Origin: Lysobacter niastensis
Lineage (GTDB): Bacteria; Pseudomonadota; Gammaproteobacteria; Xanthomonadales; Xanthomonadaceae
Assembly: GCF_015453285.1 (NCBI RefSeq)
Contig: NZ_JADLZT010000004.1
Span: 186,001 to 250,000, forward strand
Length of the DNA: 64,000 bases
Direction of reading: 5' to 3'
Of this stretch, positions 39,854 to 48,617 are shown piece by piece. A model generated the notes under the pieces. It made no database searches. It was not told the DNA's origin and saw only the letters and a list, made by a program, of their open reading frames with translations. Position 1 is the stretch's first letter. The number at the start of each line of letters is the position of its first letter. The position numbers were made by a program, and so were the translations under genes.

Positions 39854-42385
39854 GTGCGGCCACGACACTGGGGGCTGGCCGCGGCGCTGCTCGTGTCCGT
39901 GGCCGGACCCACTTGGGCGGACGGACGCGAGGCGGTGCTCAAGCAGGTCGACCTGCCGCACAGCTACTACTGGCGCGAGCTGTACCTGCCGCAGCTGACC
40001 ACGGGGCCGTCGTCGGCGGCGTTCATGCCGGACGGGCAATCGCTCGTCTACAGCATGGCCGGGTCGCTGTGGCGACAGCGCATCGGCGATGACGAAGCGG
40101 TCGAACTGACCCGCGCCGACGACGCCTACGACTACCAGCCGGACGTCGCGCGCGACGGCCGCAGCGTGGTGTTCACGCGCTACGACGGCAACGCGATGGA
40201 GTTGTGGCGGCTCGACCTCGCCAACGGCCGCGCGCAGGCGCTGACACGCGGCGGTGCAGTCAACGTCGAGCCGCGACTGTCGCCCGACGGCAAGCGCATC
40301 GCCTGGGTGTCGACGCAGGGCACCGGGCACTTCAACCTGTTCGTCGCCGACCTCGGTCCCGACGGCCTGCGCAACGCACGCCCGCTGTTGGGCGAGCGCA
40401 AGAGCAACATCGATCGCTACTACTACTCGGCCTTCGATCACGCCATCAACCCGGCCTGGTCGCCCGACGGCAAGACGCTGGTGTTCGTCGGTAACGCCGA
40501 AGTCGCCTGGGGCTCCGGCGACCTGTGGTCGGTACCGGTGGATGCGCCGTCGCAGGCGAAGAAGCTCCTGTCCGAGGAAACCAGCTGGAGCGCGCGCCCT
40601 GACATCGCCCCGGACGGCAAGCGCGTGCTGTACGCCAGCTACCGCGGCCGCCAGACGCACCAGCTGTGGCTGACGACGATGGCCGGCGCAGCGCCGTTGC
40701 CGGTCACCTTCGGCGATGGCGAGCGCCGCAACGCGCGCTGGTCGCCGGACGCACGCCGCATCGCCTATATCGGCAACGACGGCGCGGACGGCAACACCAC
40801 GCTGATGGTGATGGACGTGGTCGGCGGTGCGACCCGGGTAGTCGAGGCAAAGCGGCGGCGCACGCTGGCGCCGACGGCGCGGCTGGTGCTGGACGTCGCC
40901 GACGGCCAGGGCCGCCGGGTGCCGGCACGCGTGTCGGTCACCGGCAGCGATGGGCGCGCGTACGCGCCGTCCAGCGCCTGGATGCATGCAGACGACGGCT
41001 TCGATCGCGCGAAGCTGCGCAGCGAGGCCCACTACTTCCATTGCGCGCCGCCGTGCACGATCGACGTTCCCGCTGGCGCCGCCGATGTCACCGTGCAGCA
41101 CGGCTTCGCCCATGCCTTGTGGCAAAAGCGCATCGATGCCGTCGCTGGTCGCGACACGGCGGTGCGCGCGCAACTGCAGGCGCAGGCACTGCCGCCCGAG
41201 TTCGGCGACTGGATCAGCGCCGACCTGCACGTGCACATGAACTACGGCGGCCATTACCGAAACACACCGCAACGCCTTGCGGCGCAGGCGCAAGCCGAAG
41301 ACCTCGACGTCGTCGAGCAGCTGATCGTCAACAAGGAAGAGCGCATCCCCGATATCGCGCAGTTCGGGCGCCAGGACGACACCACACCGGTGCGGATCGA
41401 GCACGCGCAGGAGTACCACACCAGCTTCTGGGGGCATCTGGGCCTGCTCAATCTGCGCAGTCACTACCTGACGCCGGACTTCACCGCCTACCGGCACACC
41501 GCGCTGGCGAGCCCGTATCCGCACAACGGCGTGATCGCCGACCTCGCGGACGCGCAGCAGGGTCTGGTCGGTTACGTACATCCGTTCGACACCGTGCCCG
41601 ATCCTGCGAAGGACCCGGTGCTGAGCCACCAGCTGCCGGCCGACGTCGCGCACGGCAAGGTCGATTACCTGGAAGTGGTCGGATTCTCCGACCACAAGGC
41701 CACGGCCAGCGTCTGGTATCGCCTGCTCAACCTCGGTTTCCGCGTGTCCGCGGGTGCGGGCACCGACGCCATGGCCAACTACGCCTCGCTGCGCGGACCG
41801 GTCGGCATGAATCGCGTGTTCCTGGACGTAAGTGGTCAAGGCGACGGACGCCGCGACCACGCGTCCATGCTGTCGGCGCTCAAGGCCGGGCACGGATTCG
41901 CCAGCAACGGTCCGCTGCTGGGCCTGCTGCTGGATGGCCGCAAGCCGGGTGACACCGTCGCGGCGGGTACGCATCGCTTCCGCCTGGCGCTGCGCTCGCC
42001 GGTGGCGGTTGATCACGTGGAGCTCGTCCACAACGGCCAGGTCGTCAAGCGTTTCGAACTGGCCGGTGATCGCCGCACGCTCGATGCCGAAGGCGACATT
42101 GCGCTGGGGGACGGCTGGCTGCTGCTGCGCGCCTGGAACGACGGCGCCGATCCGTTGCTGCTCGACCTGTACCCGTACGCCACCACCAACCCGGTGTGGC
42201 TGGGGAAGACGGGCGAAGTGCCAGGCTCGCAGGAGGACGCGAAGTACTTCGCCGCATGGATCGGCCGCGTGATCGAGGCCGCGACCGCGCGCGACGACTA
42301 CAACGACGCAGGCGAGAAGAGCGCGACGCTCGACTACCTGCGGCAGGCGCGCGAGGTGTATGCGCGCATGGCAGAGCCGCGTTGA
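39854..42385 (+). CDS. Exported TolB-type beta-propeller fused to a CehA/McbA-type PHP metallohydrolase
   Basis: 843 residues from a GTG four bases after the aminotransferase stop. Signal peptide WGLAAALLVSVAGPTWA. Residues 30-330 carry repeated WD40/TolB-like blades (PDGQSLVYSMAGSLWRQ; SPDGKRIAWVSTQGTGHFNLFVADL in outline; SPDGKTLVFVGNAEVAWG). From about 450 there is a PHP-type domain: ISADLHVHMNYGG (metal HxH), LVGYVHPFDTVPDP, VVGFSDHKATASVWYRLLNLGFRVSAGAGTDAM. CehA in carbaryl degraders hydrolyses a carbamate; the relatives are otherwise uncharacterised. Here it likely cleaves an amide or ester outside the cytoplasm. The propeller may recruit peptides, as in S9 enzymes. Confidence 0.82.
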   Translation: MRPRHWGLAAALLVSVAGPTWADGREAVLKQVDLPHSYYWRELYLPQLTTGPSSAAFMPDGQSLVYSMAGSLWRQRIGDDEAVELTRADDAYDYQPDVARDGRSVVFTRYDGNAMELWRLDLANGRAQALTRGGAVNVEPRLSPDGKRIAWVSTQGTGHFNLFVADLGPDGLRNARPLLGERKSNIDRYYYSAFDHAINPAWSPDGKTLVFVGNAEVAWGSGDLWSVPVDAPSQAKKLLSEETSWSARPDIAPDGKRVLYASYRGRQTHQLWLTTMAGAAPLPVTFGDGERRNARWSPDARRIAYIGNDGADGNTTLMVMDVVGGATRVVEAKRRRTLAPTARLVLDVADGQGRRVPARVSVTGSDGRAYAPSSAWMHADDGFDRAKLRSEAHYFHCAPPCTIDVPAGAADVTVQHGFAHALWQKRIDAVAGRDTAVRAQLQAQALPPEFGDWISADLHVHMNYGGHYRNTPQRLAAQAQAEDLDVVEQLIVNKEERIPDIAQFGRQDDTTPVRIEHAQEYHTSFWGHLGLLNLRSHYLTPDFTAYRHTALASPYPHNGVIADLADAQQGLVGYVHPFDTVPDPAKDPVLSHQLPADVAHGKVDYLEVVGFSDHKATASVWYRLLNLGFRVSAGAGTDAMANYASLRGPVGMNRVFLDVSGQGDGRRDHASMLSALKAGHGFASNGPLLGLLLDGRKPGDTVAAGTHRFRLALRSPVAVDHVELVHNGQVVKRFELAGDRRTLDAEGDIALGDGWLLLRAWNDGADPLLLDLYPYATTNPVWLGKTGEVPGSQEDAKYFAAWIGRVIEAATARDDYNDAGEKSATLDYLRQAREVYARMAEPR

Positions 42386-44397
42386 TGCGCGGCGCGTTGC
42401 TCTCGGTGCTGCTGCTCGCCGCGCCCGCCTGGGCCGCGGACACGGACGCGCGTTTCGGCGCAGGCGATCTCGCAAGGCTCGCCGACCTGACCGAGCCGGT
42501 GTTCTCGCCCGATGGCAATACGCTGGCCTACACGGTCAGCACCGCCAACCTGGCCGAAGACAAGACGCAGTCGGACCTGTGGCGCGTCGGCTATGACGGC
42601 ACCGGCCGCGTGCGTCTGACCGACACGCCCAAACACAGCGAATGGCGGCCGCAGTGGTCGCCGGACGGCAAGTCGATCGCCTTCCTGTCAGACGCACCGA
42701 TGCCTGGAGAGGACGAGGACGACGCAACAACGCAGGTCTGGCTGATGCCGGCCGGCGGCGGCAAGCCACGACGGCTGACCAAGTTCGCCGACGGCGTCGA
42801 GGATTTCGTCTGGTCGCCGGACGGCAAGCGCCTGGCGCTGATCGCACGCGACCCAGAGCGCCCCGCGGGCACGCCGAAGCCGAAGAATCCGCCACCCATC
42901 GTCACCGAGCGCTACCAGCTCCGCGAGGACGGCGTCGGTTATCTCGACGGGCGCCGCAAGCATCTGTACGTGTTCGACATCGCCAGCGGCCGCGCCGACC
43001 TGCTGACGCCCGGCGCGCACGACGAACAGTTGCCGTCGTGGTCGCCGGACGGACGCCTGATCGCTTACGTCACCAAGCGCGGAGTCGATCCGGACCGGCA
43101 CCTCAACTTCGACATATACGTGATCGAGCCGAAGGCGGGTGCTGCCGAGCGACAGCTGACGACCTTCACCGGTTCCGACCTCGATCCTTACTGGGAAACA
43201 CGTCCGACCTGGAGCCCTGACAGCACGCGCATCGCCTACCTGCGCAGCGGCGAGGACAAGTGGATTTACTACGCGCCGTGGCAGCTGGCGATCGTCGACG
43301 TCGCCACCGGCACCGAGCGCATCCCGGCGCCAATTGATCGCTGCTTCACCAAGCCGCACTGGTCGCCAGACGGCCGCAGTGTCTACGCGCTGGTCGAGCA
43401 GAGCCGCGTGACGAACCTCTCGCGCATCGACCTCGACAGCGGGCAGGTGACCGCAGTCACGCAGGGGGCGCGCTTCGACTACGACCTCGACGTCTCGCGC
43501 GACGGCCGCATCGCCGTGCTTGGCGGCGGCGACCTGCATCCGTACACGATCGATGCCGTCGAAGGCAGCGGCCTGCGCACGCTGGCCGACCACAACGAGT
43601 TCCTGTCGAAGAAGCAGCTCGCACCGACCGAGGCGATCCGCTTCCGCAGTGGCGACGACACGCAGATCGAAGGCCTGCTGGTCAAACCGCTGGACTACCA
43701 GCCCGGCCGGCGCTACCCGATGATCGTGCGCCTGCATGGCGGGCCGGTTTACCAGTTCAGCCACGAGTTCATGCCCGACTGGCAGGTGTACGCCGCCAAC
43801 GGCTACGCGGTGCTGGCGGTGAATCCGCGCGGCAGCTCCGGGCGCGGCTTCGATTTCTCCAGGGCGATCTATGCCGACTGGGGCAACGTCGACGTGCGCG
43901 ACGTGCTGGCCGGCGTGGACCATGTCGTCGCGCAGGGCATCGCCGATCCGCAGCGCCTCGGTGTTGGCGGCTGGAGCTACGGCGGCATCCTGACCAACGC
44001 GGTCATCGCCAGCGACACGCGCTTCAAGGCGGCAATCAGCGGCGCGGGCGCCTCGAACATGTACGGCATGTACGGACACGACCAGTACATCCGCGAGTAC
44101 GAACTGGAGCTCGGCACACCATGGGCCAACCGCGAGGTGTACGACCGCGCCAGCTTTCCGTTCCTGCACTCCGACCGCATCACGACGCCGACGATGTTCC
44201 AGTGTGCCGATGCTGACGCCAACGTGCCGTGCCTCGGCGCGGAGCAGATGTACCAGGCGCTGCGCTCGCGCAACGTGCCCACGCGGCTGGTGGTGTATCC
44301 CGGCGAGAACCACGGCCTGACGGTGCCGAGTTACCTGCGCGACCGGTTGACACGCAATTTGGCCTGGTACGACCAGTATCTGAAGGGGGCGCCGTGA
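42385..44397 (+). CDS. Exported S9 family prolyl-oligopeptidase-like serine peptidase
   Basis: 670 residues. The ATG overlaps the stop of the preceding gene. Signal peptide RGALLSVLLLAAPAWAA. The N-terminal propeller carries SPDGNTLAYTVS and several WSPDGK blades. The alpha/beta-hydrolase domain has S531 in GVGGWSYGGILTNA, the acid in QCADADANVP and H in YPGENHGLTVP. It should cut short peptides, possibly acylated or post-proline. Its start and stop both overlap neighbours, so it belongs to the same operon as the CehA-like gene. Confidence 0.93.
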   Translation: MRGALLSVLLLAAPAWAADTDARFGAGDLARLADLTEPVFSPDGNTLAYTVSTANLAEDKTQSDLWRVGYDGTGRVRLTDTPKHSEWRPQWSPDGKSIAFLSDAPMPGEDEDDATTQVWLMPAGGGKPRRLTKFADGVEDFVWSPDGKRLALIARDPERPAGTPKPKNPPPIVTERYQLREDGVGYLDGRRKHLYVFDIASGRADLLTPGAHDEQLPSWSPDGRLIAYVTKRGVDPDRHLNFDIYVIEPKAGAAERQLTTFTGSDLDPYWETRPTWSPDSTRIAYLRSGEDKWIYYAPWQLAIVDVATGTERIPAPIDRCFTKPHWSPDGRSVYALVEQSRVTNLSRIDLDSGQVTAVTQGARFDYDLDVSRDGRIAVLGGGDLHPYTIDAVEGSGLRTLADHNEFLSKKQLAPTEAIRFRSGDDTQIEGLLVKPLDYQPGRRYPMIVRLHGGPVYQFSHEFMPDWQVYAANGYAVLAVNPRGSSGRGFDFSRAIYADWGNVDVRDVLAGVDHVVAQGIADPQRLGVGGWSYGGILTNAVIASDTRFKAAISGAGASNMYGMYGHDQYIREYELELGTPWANREVYDRASFPFLHSDRITTPTMFQCADADANVPCLGAEQMYQALRSRNVPTRLVVYPGENHGLTVPSYLRDRLTRNLAWYDQYLKGAP

Positions 44398-44455
44398 TGC
44401 GCAGCGCGACGTTCGGGGCACATAACGCAGGCATTGCCGCTGCAAGAGTGATCTC

Positions 44456-44567
44456 CGTTCGTCCTGAGCGTGGGGCCGAAGGCCCGGAGTCGAAGGGCGC
44501 GCCGGCGTGGTTCCAGATCCGCTCATCCTTCGACTCCGGCGCTGCGCGCCTACGCTCAGGACGAACG
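44456..44567. repeat. Hairpin repeat element with perfect 16- and 12-base arms
   Basis: Outer arms CGTTCGTCCTGAGCGT (44456-44471) and ACGCTCAGGACGAACG (44552-44567) are exact inverse complements; inner arms CCGGAGTCGAAG (44484-44495) and CTTCGACTCCGG (44528-44539) are too. This is an interspersed palindromic element of the kind common in Xanthomonadaceae genomes. Its right end abuts the GTG start of the next gene. Confidence 0.9.
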
Positions 44568-45746
44568 GTGTTTGTGGGCTTTCTGCTCATGACCTTGGCG
44601 GCAAGCAGCATCTTCGCCGCCACCGCCGCCGAACCCCGTGCCCGCGACCTCGGCGTGCCGTTCGAGGGCTCCCCCGGCACGCTCAACGCGATCACCGATG
44701 TCGCCGGCGTCAGCGTCGGCCAGGTGACACTGGTGGAGGACCTCGCCGACGGAAACAAGGTGCGCACCGGCGTCACCGCGATCCTGCCGCGCGGCCGGGG
44801 CAGCTTCGACACGCCGGTGTTCGGCGGCTGGTTCGCGCTCAATGGCAATGGCGAGATGACCGGCACCGCATGGCTGGAGGAATCCGGCCAGCTGGAAGGG
44901 CCGGTGATGCTGACCAACACGCACAGCGTCGGCGTTGTGCGCGACGCGGTGATCGCCGAGCGCGTGCGCGCCGGTGGCGCCGATGCCAGCGGTTACTGGT
45001 GGTCGCTGCCGGTCGTCGCCGAGACGTGGGACGGACACCTCAACGACATCAACGGCTTCCACGTGAAGCCCGAACATGCCGCGCAGGCATTGAGTGACGC
45101 GAAGGACGGGCCGGTTGCCGAAGGCAATGTCGGTGGCGGCACCGGCATGGTCTGCCACGAGTTCAAGTGCGGCATCGGCACCGCCTCGCGCCGCGTCGCC
45201 GCTGAAGGACAGGGCTACACCGTAGGCGCGCTGGTGCAGGCCAACTACGGCGTGCGCGACACGCTGCGCATCGCCGGCGTGCCGGTCGGCCAGCACCTTC
45301 GCGAGGACCGCGTCTACACCGATCTCGCGCTGGCGGTGGCCGGCGAGCAGCCGGGCGGCGATACGGGCTCGATCATTGTAGTGATAGCCACCGATGCGCC
45401 GCTGCTCCCGCATCAGCTCAAGCGCCTGGCCAAACGTGCAGGCATGGGTCTGGCGCGGATGGGCAGCTACGCCGGCAACGGCTCCGGCGACATATTCATC
45501 GCGTTCTCGACCGCCAACGCCGCGGCAGCCGCAGGCGCCGCGGTCAACCAGGCACAGTTCGTCGGCAACGATCATCTCGACACGCTGTTCGAGGCGACCG
45601 TGCAGGCCACCGAGGAGGCGATCGTCAACGCGATGGTCGCCGCCCGCGACATGCGCGGCGAAGACGGCCACTACGCCAAGGCGCTGCCGCATGCCGAGCT
45701 GGTGAAACTGCTCAAGCGCTACGGTCGCTACGAGCGGTCACGATGA
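44568..45746 (+). CDS. P1 family (DmpA/BapA-type) peptidase, exported
   Basis: About 392 residues if the GTG at 44568 is used; GTG 44574 and ATG 44589 are alternatives. All give a signal peptide (VGFLLMTLAASSIFAATAA). An ATG overlapping the S9 stop at 44397 is also in frame but would translate the repeat element. Family marks: NAITDVAGVSVGQVTL, TNTHSVGVVRDAVI, NVGGGTGMVCHEFKCGIGTASRRV around the self-cleavage region, and GSGDIFIAFSTAN. P1 enzymes include DmpA and beta-aminopeptidases, which release beta- or D-residues from peptide N-termini and mature by self-cleavage. I cannot assign the exact nucleophile here. Confidence 0.88.
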   Translation: MFVGFLLMTLAASSIFAATAAEPRARDLGVPFEGSPGTLNAITDVAGVSVGQVTLVEDLADGNKVRTGVTAILPRGRGSFDTPVFGGWFALNGNGEMTGTAWLEESGQLEGPVMLTNTHSVGVVRDAVIAERVRAGGADASGYWWSLPVVAETWDGHLNDINGFHVKPEHAAQALSDAKDGPVAEGNVGGGTGMVCHEFKCGIGTASRRVAAEGQGYTVGALVQANYGVRDTLRIAGVPVGQHLREDRVYTDLALAVAGEQPGGDTGSIIVVIATDAPLLPHQLKRLAKRAGMGLARMGSYAGNGSGDIFIAFSTANAAAAAGAAVNQAQFVGNDHLDTLFEATVQATEEAIVNAMVAARDMRGEDGHYAKALPHAELVKLLKRYGRYERSR

Positions 45747-45784
45747 GTTCCACGACACCCCATCCACTTCGACCCCGAGACGCC

Positions 45785-47122
45785 ATGACCCGGAACCGCA
45801 CGCTGCTCGCCTCCGCACTCGTACTGGCACTGGCTGGAACCTCGCTCGCTTCGGCGGCGCCGAAGGCGGACGTCGTGGTCATCCACGCCGGCAAGCTGGT
45901 CGACGTCGACCACGGCAAGGTGCTCGCCGACCAGGCGATCCGCATCGAAGGCGAGCGCATCACCCGCGTCGAGCCGTACGCCAGTGCCAACGTGGGCGAC
46001 GCGAAGGTGCTCGATTGGTCGCGCTACACGGTGCTGCCCGGCCTGATGGACCTGCACACGCACATCGCCGACGAAGGCCAGTCCGCCGACCCCGCCGCGC
46101 CGTTGAAGAGCACGCCGGCGCGCGACGCCTTCATCGGCGCGAAGAATGCAAGGGACACGGTCCGCGCTGGGTTCACCACCGTGCGCGACGTCGGCGTCTT
46201 CCGCGGCCTGTCCGATGTCGCCCTGCGCGATGCGATCAGCGCCGGGCTCATTCCCGGACCGCGCATGTTCGTGGCCGGCGCGTACATCACGATCACAGGC
46301 GGTGGCGGCGAAATCACCGGCCTGCCCGAGGGTACCGTCGTCCCGCAGGAATTCCGCCTCGGCGTGTCGGACTCCGAGCAGGAGGTGCGGCAGAAGGTCA
46401 ACTACCTGTTCGACCACGGCGTGGATTTCATCAAGGTGATCGCCACCGGCGCAGTGCTTGCCGACGGCACCGAGCCGGGCGAGTCCGAGTACACCGAGGC
46501 CGAGATCCGCGCGGCGGTGGAAGAGGCCAAGCGCCGCGGCGGCTTCGTCGCCGCGCACGCACACGGTGCCGAGGGCATCAAGCGCGCGGTACGTGCCGGC
46601 GCGCGCTCGATCGAGCACGCGTCCTACCTCGATGACGAAGGCATCGCGCTGATGAAACAGCACGGCACCTGGCTGGTCGCCGACATCTACAACGGCGACT
46701 ACATCGACACGGTCGGCCGGCAGGAAGGCTGGTCGGCGGAAAAGCTGCGCAAGAACCTGGAAACGACCGACGTCCAGCGACAGGGATTCCGCAAGGCGGC
46801 CAAGGCCGGCGTCAACATCGGCTACGGCACCGACAGCGGCGTGTATCCGCACGGCGACAACGCGCGCCAGTTCAAGTACATGGTGCGCTACGGGCTGACT
46901 CCGATGCAGGCGATCCAGTCCGCGACGATCAACGCGGCGCGCTCGCTCGGACGGGAGGCGGAGCTGGGCTCGGTGACGCCCGGCAAGTCCGCCGACCTGG
47001 TCGCGGTGTCCGGTGATCCGCTGGCCGACATCACCACGCTGGAAAACGTGCAGGCCGTCGTGGCCCGCGGTCATCTTGTGTGCACTGCAGATGGCGATCC
47101 GTGCGCGGATGGGGCACCCTGA
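45785..47122 (+). CDS. Exported cog1228 amidohydrolase (Xaa-Pro or Xaa-Lys/Arg dipeptidase-like)
   Basis: 445 residues from the ATG at 45785, giving signal peptide TRNRTLLASALVLALAGTSLASAA. Metal ligands: LMDLHTHIADEG (HxH), the likely carboxylated Lys in DFIKVIATGA, AAHAHGAEG, SIEHASYLDDEG and the Asp in GYGTDSGVYPHGDN. Characterised cog1228 relatives from Caulobacter and marine metagenomes hydrolyse dipeptides ending in proline or in lysine/arginine; the assignment to one of these is inference. It lies 38 bases after the P1 peptidase gene. Confidence 0.87.
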   Translation: MTRNRTLLASALVLALAGTSLASAAPKADVVVIHAGKLVDVDHGKVLADQAIRIEGERITRVEPYASANVGDAKVLDWSRYTVLPGLMDLHTHIADEGQSADPAAPLKSTPARDAFIGAKNARDTVRAGFTTVRDVGVFRGLSDVALRDAISAGLIPGPRMFVAGAYITITGGGGEITGLPEGTVVPQEFRLGVSDSEQEVRQKVNYLFDHGVDFIKVIATGAVLADGTEPGESEYTEAEIRAAVEEAKRRGGFVAAHAHGAEGIKRAVRAGARSIEHASYLDDEGIALMKQHGTWLVADIYNGDYIDTVGRQEGWSAEKLRKNLETTDVQRQGFRKAAKAGVNIGYGTDSGVYPHGDNARQFKYMVRYGLTPMQAIQSATINAARSLGREAELGSVTPGKSADLVAVSGDPLADITTLENVQAVVARGHLVCTADGDPCADGAP

Positions 47123-47192
47123 GTCGGGGAGCGCGGTTCGCCTGGAAGCACCACCGGCATGGCCGGCACATAATTCGACGAGGGGCGCGTAC

Positions 47193-48563
47193 ATGCAGGA
47201 CCAGGGCAACACGACAGGCGACACGCAGGCGGGGCGCAAGCTCGGTTTCTGGATGTGCACCGCGCTGGTGGTCGGCAACACCATCGGTATCGGCATCTTC
47301 ATGCTGCCGGCCTCGCTGGCGCCGTACGGCCACAACGCGATGTTCGGCTGGGTGATCACAGTCCTGGGCTGCGTGGCGATGGCGCGGGTGTTCGCGCGCC
47401 TGGCCCGCGACATGCCGGCCGCCGACGGCCCGTACGGCTACATCCGCGGCACGCTCGGCGAGATCCCCGCGTTCGTGGCGATGTGGTCGTACTGGGTGTC
47501 GCTGTGGATCACCAACGCCGCGATCTCGATCGGCGTGGTCGGCTACCTCGATACGGTCTTTCCGGCGCTGCAGGGCATTCCCCCGGCGCTGCAGGCGCTG
47601 GCGCTGCTGTGGCTGTTTGTGATGGTGAACCTGCTCGGTGTGCGCACCGGTGGCCGCGTCCAGGTTGTGACGACGGTGCTGAAGCTGCTGCCGATGCTGG
47701 CGGTGGCCGTGCTCGGCGTGTCGCTGCTGGTGACCAGCCCGTCCAGCTACACGCAGCACGCATCGCCGATGGCCGTCGGCCTGCATCCGCTGATGGCGGC
47801 TTCCACCATCGCGTTGTTCGCGATGCTCGGCTTCGAGTCGGCGACCGTGCCGGCCGACCGCGTCAAGGATCCGGGCCGCACGATCCCGCGCGCGACCATC
47901 GTCGGCACGCTGGTGACCGCCGGCATCTACCTGCTGGTGTCGGCGATCCCGCTGCTGCTGATCCCGGCCACCGAGCTGGCCGCGTCCAAGGCGCCGTTCG
48001 CGGACCTGCTCGATCGACTGGCAGGCCCGGGCTACGGCCGCGTGCTGGCGCTGTTCGTGATCGTCAGCGGCCTCGGCGCGCTCAACGGCTGGGTGCTGCT
48101 GGTCGGCGAACTGACCCGCACCATCGCCAACAACGGCGGCCTGCCGTCGATGCTGGCGCACAGCAACCGCCACGGTGCACCGGCGCGCGCACTGCTGGTG
48201 ACCGGCGTGCTGGCCAGCGCCATGGTGCTGATGAACTACAGCAAGTCGCTGGTGCAGGGGTTCACCTTCATCACCACCGTGGTCACCGCCGCCAACCTGC
48301 CGCTGTACCTGTGCTGCGCGGTGGCGCTGATGGTGCTGTGGAAGCGCGGGCAGCGCCCGGCCGGCAGCGACCTGATGGTGCTGGCGATCCCGGGACTGGC
48401 CTACGTGGTGTTCGCCTTCATCGGCCTCGGCCACGAGCCGTTCCTGTGGGCGATCGCTCTCGCCGCTGCGGGATTGCCGGTCTACGGCTTCCTGCGTATG
48501 CGCGGAGCCGCAACGCCGCTACGATCCGGCGACGCCGGTCCCCTTCCGAACCAGAAGCACTGA
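47193..48563 (+). CDS. APC family amino-acid permease, AdiC/CadB-like
   Basis: 456 residues from the ATG at 47193, with GAGGGGCG before it. Twelve hydrophobic segments. The first helix contains TALVVGNTIGIGIFMLPASLAPYG, the GxGIF-type substrate loop of APC transporters, and helix 6 has FAMLGFESATVPADRV. The nearest well-known group includes the arginine/agmatine and lysine/cadaverine antiporters (AdiC, CadB, PotE). It follows four exported hydrolases and precedes cytoplasmic enzymes, so it is placed to bring in their product. The ligand is not shown. Confidence 0.87.
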   Translation: MQDQGNTTGDTQAGRKLGFWMCTALVVGNTIGIGIFMLPASLAPYGHNAMFGWVITVLGCVAMARVFARLARDMPAADGPYGYIRGTLGEIPAFVAMWSYWVSLWITNAAISIGVVGYLDTVFPALQGIPPALQALALLWLFVMVNLLGVRTGGRVQVVTTVLKLLPMLAVAVLGVSLLVTSPSSYTQHASPMAVGLHPLMAASTIALFAMLGFESATVPADRVKDPGRTIPRATIVGTLVTAGIYLLVSAIPLLLIPATELAASKAPFADLLDRLAGPGYGRVLALFVIVSGLGALNGWVLLVGELTRTIANNGGLPSMLAHSNRHGAPARALLVTGVLASAMVLMNYSKSLVQGFTFITTVVTAANLPLYLCCAVALMVLWKRGQRPAGSDLMVLAIPGLAYVVFAFIGLGHEPFLWAIALAAAGLPVYGFLRMRGAATPLRSGDAGPLPNQKH

Positions 48564-48617
48564 ACCACACTCACTGGTGCCGGCGCTTCTCCCGAACGAA
48601 CTCCGCAAACGACCCTC

